Assembly (NCBI GenBank): GCA_030824255.1 | Contig: JAVBYB010000543.1 | Location: 1 to 5,028 of the forward strand | DNA: 5,028 nucleotides | Reading direction: 5' to 3' | DNA from: a bacterium | GTDB lineage: Bacteria; Pseudomonadota; Alphaproteobacteria; Caulobacterales; Hyphomonadaceae | In this document: in pieces, positions 1 through 5,028 of the stretch | Layout of the letters: every line of letters starts with the position of its first letter | Position numbering within the stretch: position 1 is the first letter of the stretch | The notes under the pieces: generated by a model | Seen by the model: only the letters and a program-made list of their open reading frames with translations | What the model was told of the DNA's origin: nothing | Database searches by the model: none | Translations under genes and position numbers: made by a program

Positions 1-350
1 TGTATCGCCCCTGCGGGCGCGACGAGGCGCGGTTGGGCGTCGGCAGGGCGGGCGGGGATGATCCCGCGCGCGCAGGGCGATGCGGCGAACGGCGTGCGGG
101 CTGTCTCGCCCCGTTGAGGGGGAGGCGGCGTGGTGCGGACGTCCTCTGGCTGTGTGTCGCGTGCTGCAGGGGGCAGGGCGGCCGGCATATCTCCGGTGTG
201 CCAATCACCGGATCGACGGCGGACGCGCATCCCGAACAGCGCAGCGACGTGATGCACCAGCTCCGCGAACGCGCACAGCAACGCCTTCAGCCAATGCTGA
301 AGCGGCGAGGGGCTTGCGAGGCCATGTGCGTGAGATCGCGCCAGTGTCAT
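1..350 (-). CDS. Hypothetical protein, N-terminal part, runs off the left edge
   Basis: On the minus strand an open frame starts at ATG (350-348) and stays open to the window edge, giving about 116 residues of an incomplete protein. I do not recognise the family. The first third could form an amphipathic helix (LQHWLKALLCAFAELVHHVAALFG, in two parts: LQHWLKALLCAF then AELVHHVAALFG). It is followed by a basic patch (RVRRRS), a GDWHTGDMP stretch, and then a long Pro/Ala/Arg-rich, probably disordered tail. A hand count puts G or C in about three quarters of third codon positions, and the frame contains two Trp codons. The upstream in-frame stop is TAG at 422-420 and there is no other ATG/GTG/TTG between, so ATG 350 is the natural start. 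No good Shine-Dalgarno precedes it. Open frames arise by chance in such GC-rich DNA, so this is a better candidate than the plus-strand frames over the same bases but is not proven. Confidence 0.42.
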   Translation of the reverse strand, partial: MTLARSHAHGLASPSPLQHWLKALLCAFAELVHHVAALFGMRVRRRSGDWHTGDMPAALPPAARDTQPEDVRTTPPPPQRGETARTPFAASPCARGIIPARPADAQPRLVAPAGAI

Positions 351-378
351 GCGTCGCAGTGTGCGGCCGGTGGCGGGG

Positions 379-444
379 GTGTGGGATAACTTTTTTTCGC
401 GGCGTCTGAAATCAGGGCGCTAGGGGTGGTGAGTGTTGGATAAC
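379..444. repeat. Two copies of GTGT(G/T)GGATAAC, 54 bases apart
   Basis: GTGTGGGATAAC (379-390) and GTGTTGGATAAC (433-444) match at 11 of 12 positions in the same orientation. The first runs directly into a seven-T tract (391-397). Read on the minus strand they are GTTATCCCACAC and GTTATCCAACAC, resembling the DnaA-box consensus TTATNCACA but with one extra base each. They lie upstream of the minus-strand hypothetical gene (ATG at 350), so they could also be a regulator operator. Their function is inference; only the duplication is seen. Confidence 0.35.
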
Positions 445-460
445 GCGCTGCGGACGATGG

Positions 461-613
461 GCCGGTGAGCCCCGCCCTCGTGGTTCGACGGGCGCGGGCT
501 TCGCCCGCTGCTCACCATGAGGGCTGCGCGACACCGACATGCCGAAGTGTCCTCATGGTGAGCAGCGACCGGAGGGAGCGACCGTCGAACCACGAGGTCA
601 CGGGCTCACCGGC
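461..613. repeat. Composite palindromic repeat element, about 153 bp
   Basis: Three perfect inverted-repeat blocks are nested around one centre. GCCGGTGAGCCC (461-472) pairs with 602-613. CCTCGTGGTTCGACGG (476-491) pairs with 582-597. GCTGCTCACCATGAGG (507-522) pairs with 551-566. Between the two inner blocks each arm has an unrelated 15-base spacer (492-506 and 567-581). The left spacer region makes its own small hairpin, GCGGGC-TTC-GCCCGC (494-508). A 28-base loop (523-550) holds short ACAC/GTGT complements. From memory, units built from CTCGTGGTTCGA and CTCACCATGAG are dispersed palindromic repeats in many alphaproteobacterial genomes; here two units face each other. No T-run follows on either side, so it does not look like a classical intrinsic terminator, although such a strong hairpin could stall polymerase or protect mRNA 3' ends. 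Confidence 0.85.
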
Positions 614-826
614 GTTCGTCTCGCTACCTGAAAGTAGTCCTTGCGCTCGGCGCCGTCATGACGGCCGGACGTGAGGCAGCAGGCCTTGAAACCGCCTCCG
701 CGAACCGCAGGGGCAGGGATCATTGCGGCCGAGCTTTTCGGTGAGTTCGATTTCGCCGCCCTTGATGAAGCGGCGCCCGCGCTTGACGTGCGTCTCGCTG
801 GGGAAGCCCTTACGCCGCTTGCTCAT
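598..826 (-). pseudogene. SEC-C metal-binding motif protein, frameshifted
   Basis: From ATG 826-824 the minus strand reads [19 protein letters not shown]..., then [17 protein letters not shown], which is the start of a SEC-C motif (the C-terminal zinc motif of SecA, also found in many small proteins). In the original frame it then becomes [10 protein letters not shown] and stops at 658-656 (56 residues). Removing one base at the AAA of 689-691 (TTT on the coding strand) restores [20 protein letters not shown]..., completing the CXCX8CC zinc ligand pattern. The restored frame runs to TGA at 600-598, about 75 residues in all. The last codons (TPVSP) and the stop lie in or next to the outer arm of the palindromic repeat, so the repeat has probably replaced the native C-terminus. 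The indel is most simply at 689-691 but could lie anywhere from 688 to about 703. It may be a true pseudogene, a sequencing error, or, less likely, a +1 frameshift site. The start has no Shine-Dalgarno of its own; see the overlapping leader ORF. Confidence 0.82.
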
Positions 827-881
827 GGTCTGAGTGTGGGGCGTGAAAGGAGGGGGCGTCTTCGTGATGCTTGCGGGTCAT
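810..881 (-). CDS. Possible 23-residue His-rich leader peptide overlapping the SEC-C gene
   Basis: ATG at 881-879 begins a 23-codon frame ([12 protein letters not shown] then [11 protein letters not shown]) that ends with TAA at 812-810. It overlaps the first 17 bases of the SEC-C gene in another frame. It is preceded by a perfect AGGAGG with 5 bases to the ATG, whereas the SEC-C ATG has no ribosome site and an in-frame TGA (880-878) with no alternative start in between. That arrangement suggests the SEC-C protein is translated by coupling to this short frame. Five of 23 residues are His and four are acidic, which would suit metal binding, but that is speculation. The alternative is that the AGGAGG served a longer SEC-C product whose N-terminus has also been frameshifted. 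Confidence 0.4.
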   Translation of the reverse strand: MTRKHHEDAPSFHAPHSDHEQAA

Positions 882-886
882 GTGAG

Positions 887-892
887 CCTCCT
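887..892 (-). promoter_or_regulatory. Strong Shine-Dalgarno (AGGAGG) for the leader ORF
   Basis: The coding strand reads AGGAGG-CTCAC-ATG, a full anti-16S match at 5-base spacing. It serves the ATG at 881-879 and lies about 60 bases upstream of the SEC-C ATG, too far to serve that start directly. It is the reason to take the short leader frame seriously. Confidence 0.6.
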
Positions 893-990
893 GTGTTGAG
901 GGGGGCTTCGTAGAATGAGACCCAAGAAACAGCAATCCACAGCGAATCAGCCTAATTTCATCGGCTAGTTGTCATTTGGCCTTGGGGGGC
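893..990. other. Divergent intergenic region between SEC-C leader and OLD gene
   Basis: About 100 bases separate the minus-strand leader/SEC-C unit from the plus-strand OLD gene, and both promoters should lie here or overlap. The base composition changes within it: GC-rich up to about 910, then AT-richer (for example CCTAATTTCATCGG at 951-964). This makes it a plausible left boundary of the inserted OLD segment. I see no convincing -35/-10 pair on either strand and no clear operator palindrome. Confidence 0.4.
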
Positions 991-3096
991 ATGATGCGTC
1001 TGAGAAGGTTTCGCGTCGAGAATTTTCGGTCTGTGATCGATAGTGACTGGATAGAAGCCGAAGTCGTCACCGCGTTGATCGGGGTCAATGAGTCCGGCAA
1101 GACCAACCTGTTGTTGCCTCTTTGGAAGCTCAAGCCAGCGCGCGAAGGCGAAATTGTCATTCGAGAAGACGCGCCGATTACAATGTTCGCGGACATTAGA
1201 TCTCACCCCGGTGACTATCGCTTTATCACCGCCGAGTTCGAGGATGAGACGCTTGGCGAACAGCTCGCAGAACTAGTTGGTGGTGACCCATCTCCGTTGT
1301 CAGTAGTTCAAGTGCAACGCCACTTCGATGGTAGCTACAAGGTAGCTTTTCCTGAAGTCGCTGTGCAACAACCTTATCCTACAGCAGACATCGTTGGAGA
1401 ACTCGAAGCGTCCCGAACCTCGATGGAAGAGCTTGATGAGCTGAAGAAGGAGGAGGGTCTCAAGGACCAAATCCTGCGGACATTAAGCGGCGAAATTGAG
1501 AAGCTCGGGGCGCGAACAAGTCAGAACAAGTTTTACCTGTCTGCCATGCGCGGAAGGCTTGCTCAAATAAGCCCGACTGAACCCGCTCCTACCTCCACGT
1601 TGGTGCCCAAGCTTCGCCAACTGTTAAACTCGCTAGAAGAGAAGATTGAGAGCTTCGACGCCCCAAGGCCGGAAGATGTGGAGGGCGTGCTAGACAAGGT
1701 GGTCGCGGCACTTCCGAAGTTCGTTTACTATTCAAGCTACGGAAATTTGGATTCGGAAATTTACCTCCCGCACGTTGTTCAGAATCTGAAGCGGGAGGAC
1801 CTGTCAGGCCGTGATGCCGCCGTTGCCAGGACTCTGAGGGTCTTGTTTAAATTTGTGCGGCTCTCTCCGGAGGAGATCTTGGCCATGGGCCAAGAAGTGG
1901 CCGAAGGAAAAGGCGCAACGCCAGACGCGGTGAAAAAAGTTTCCGAAAGTAAGGACGAGCGTTTTATCCTACTGCAATCCGCAGAGACAAAACTCACGCG
2001 AGAATTTCGCCAATGGTGGAATCAAGGCGACTATCTCTTTCAGTTTCTTGCGGACGGCAATCACTTCCGGATTTGGGTTTCTGACGATCTGCGCCCCGAA
2101 AAAGTTAAGCTCGAAAATCGGAGTACAGGGCTTCAGTGGTTCCTCAGCTTCTTTCTCGTGTTCCTGGTGGAGAGTTCTGGCTCACACAAGGATACTATTT
2201 TGTTGCTGGACGAACCGGGTCACTCGCTACATCCGCTGGCTCAGCGTCTGTTGTCGGCCTTTTTCGACAACCTTTCGAAATCCAATCAGATCCTCTATTC
2301 GACGCATTCGCCGTTCCTGATCGATGCAGATAGGTTGGAGCGCGCTAGGAAGGTTTACATTTCTGGTGACGGCTCGACTAAAGCGACCGCCAACCTACGG
2401 TACGAGGAAGGGCGAAAGAGCGGCGGAAAAGACCGGAACCTTGGCGCCGCATACGCTGTTCACTCGGCTCTGAATCTAAGCATCTCCGAAGGCATGCTGA
2501 TCGGTTGCGAACCCGTCATCGTTGAAGGGCGGGGCGACCAAATTTATCTCACCGCGATTAAGTCCCTTCTGATTGGCGCTGGCGAAATCTCGCCAAAGCG
2601 TGAGTTAGTGTTTCCACCGGGGGGCGGCACGAAGACGTCCCGCACTGTGGCCTCGGTGTTGACTGGTCGTGATGATCGCTTGCCACTGATATTGCTTGAT
2701 GGCGACGCCATGGGGCTGAAGATGCAGGCAGAGCTAAAGACTAGTCTGTACGTCGATGAGAAAGAAGCCGTTCTAAATGTAGACGACTTTGTGGGCTTCA
2801 GCGGAGCGGAGGGCGAGGATCTTTTTCCTCCAGGTCTAGTTGCTGAAGTATTTGATCGTTGGCTGCGTCCGGAGCATGATTTTGCCGATGTGCTGGTCGT
2901 GGGAAAGCCCATTGTGCCTCAGATCGAGGTGTGGGCTAGGCAGAATGAGGTTCTGCTCGAAGAGGGATGGAAGGTCGAGTTGGCAAAACGCGTGAAGGCG
3001 CGGACCCTTGAAAAGGGCGTCGACACGATTCCAGCATCCTATCGAGAGAACTGGAAGAAACTTTTCGAGGCCTTCAACCTCAAGATGTCGACTTGA
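991..3096 (+). CDS. OLD-family ATP-dependent nuclease (ABC-type ATPase plus Toprim)
   Basis: This 701-residue protein joins a RecF/SMC-like ATPase to a Toprim nuclease, the architecture of P2 Old and Gabija GajA. Residues from ATG 991: RLRRFRVENFRSV start typical of the family; Walker A GVNESGKT (31-38, Lys37); helical, charged, probably coiled-coil insertion (about 136-222); ABC-signature-like NRSTGLQW (376-383); Walker B ILLLDEP with catalytic Glu408, followed by the D-loop-like HSLHP; switch His439 in STHSPF. The Toprim half has VEGRGD (metal-binding Glu512), LLDGD (Asp570, Asp572) and EGEDLFP (607-613). All key catalytic residues are present, so it should be active. The family cuts DNA in defence or repair. 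A UvrD-like partner (GajB) is absent on both sides, pointing to the solitary, class 1-like group. ATG 991 or 994 is preferred over TTG 976; the G-run at 984-989 spaces better for 994. Sampled rows are near 47% GC against about 70% in thiC, suggesting horizontal acquisition. Confidence 0.93.
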   Translation: MMRLRRFRVENFRSVIDSDWIEAEVVTALIGVNESGKTNLLLPLWKLKPAREGEIVIREDAPITMFADIRSHPGDYRFITAEFEDETLGEQLAELVGGDPSPLSVVQVQRHFDGSYKVAFPEVAVQQPYPTADIVGELEASRTSMEELDELKKEEGLKDQILRTLSGEIEKLGARTSQNKFYLSAMRGRLAQISPTEPAPTSTLVPKLRQLLNSLEEKIESFDAPRPEDVEGVLDKVVAALPKFVYYSSYGNLDSEIYLPHVVQNLKREDLSGRDAAVARTLRVLFKFVRLSPEEILAMGQEVAEGKGATPDAVKKVSESKDERFILLQSAETKLTREFRQWWNQGDYLFQFLADGNHFRIWVSDDLRPEKVKLENRSTGLQWFLSFFLVFLVESSGSHKDTILLLDEPGHSLHPLAQRLLSAFFDNLSKSNQILYSTHSPFLIDADRLERARKVYISGDGSTKATANLRYEEGRKSGGKDRNLGAAYAVHSALNLSISEGMLIGCEPVIVEGRGDQIYLTAIKSLLIGAGEISPKRELVFPPGGGTKTSRTVASVLTGRDDRLPLILLDGDAMGLKMQAELKTSLYVDEKEAVLNVDDFVGFSGAEGEDLFPPGLVAEVFDRWLRPEHDFADVLVVGKPIVPQIEVWARQNEVLLEEGWKVELAKRVKARTLEKGVDTIPASYRENWKKLFEAFNLKMST

Positions 3097-3114
3097 AGTA
3101 GTCGCAGGCCGTTT

Positions 3115-5028
<1,914 letters not shown>

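Noticed and set aside
33..409. Two plus-strand open frames of 118 and 109 codons
   Set aside because: Arg/Cys/Gly-rich with no recognisable motif; the minus-strand frame over the same bases looks more protein-like.
461..613. CRISPR array or insertion sequence ends
   Set aside because: The repeats are inverted around one centre, not regularly spaced direct repeats, and no transposase frame lies between them.
465..913. Plus-strand open frames of 69 and 80 codons
   Set aside because: The first is mostly a translation of the palindromic repeat; the second is antisense to the SEC-C gene and its leader.
976..990. TTG at 976 as the OLD start
   Set aside because: No ribosome site before it and the extra MALGG is not family-like; ATG 991 or 994 is directly before the conserved RLRRFRVENF.
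991..3096. Two-gene Gabija system
   Set aside because: GajA-like architecture is present, but the downstream gene is convergent thiC and the upstream one is SEC-C; there is no UvrD-like helicase.
3072..3098. CTTCAA/TTGAAG inverted pair as a terminator for the OLD gene
   Set aside because: Only 6 bp of AT-rich stem, a 15-base loop, and no T-run after it.

Overview
The window looks like a chromosomal stretch of a high-GC alphaproteobacterium. The evidence is the high-GC, alphaproteobacterial-looking thiC on the right, a small SEC-C zinc-motif gene of a type I associate with alphaproteobacteria, and a dispersed palindromic repeat (CTCGTGGTTCGA / CTCACCATGAG arms) of a kind I recall from that class. 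A genus cannot be assigned from this window alone.

Layout from left to right. Bases 1-350 hold the N-terminal part of a possible hypothetical protein on the minus strand, running off the left edge. Bases 351-460 are non-coding apart from two near-identical GTGT(G/T)GGATAAC sites. Bases 461-613 form a long nested inverted repeat. Bases 598-826 (minus) are a SEC-C metal-binding gene carrying an apparent one-base insertion; its restored reading frame ends inside the repeat. It is preceded by a possible His-rich leader peptide (810-881, minus) that has the only strong Shine-Dalgarno sequence seen here. A divergent intergenic region (882-990) separates this from a plus-strand 701-residue OLD-family ATPase/Toprim nuclease (991-3096). 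That gene is clearly lower in GC than its surroundings and has no helicase partner next to it. Only 18 bases after its stop codon comes the stop of thiC (phosphomethylpyrimidine synthase, minus strand, 3115 to beyond the right edge). The C-terminal tail of thiC contains a small in-frame GC palindrome.

The genes do not form one pathway. thiC is a core thiamine-biosynthesis gene and the SEC-C gene is a small housekeeping-type gene. The OLD nuclease looks like a single-gene accessory insertion between them and is a plausible solitary (class 1-like) anti-phage or DNA-processing nuclease. I see no complete new multi-gene system. The points most worth checking are the solitary OLD gene, the frameshifted SEC-C gene with its leader, and the two palindromic elements that have become part of coding sequence.
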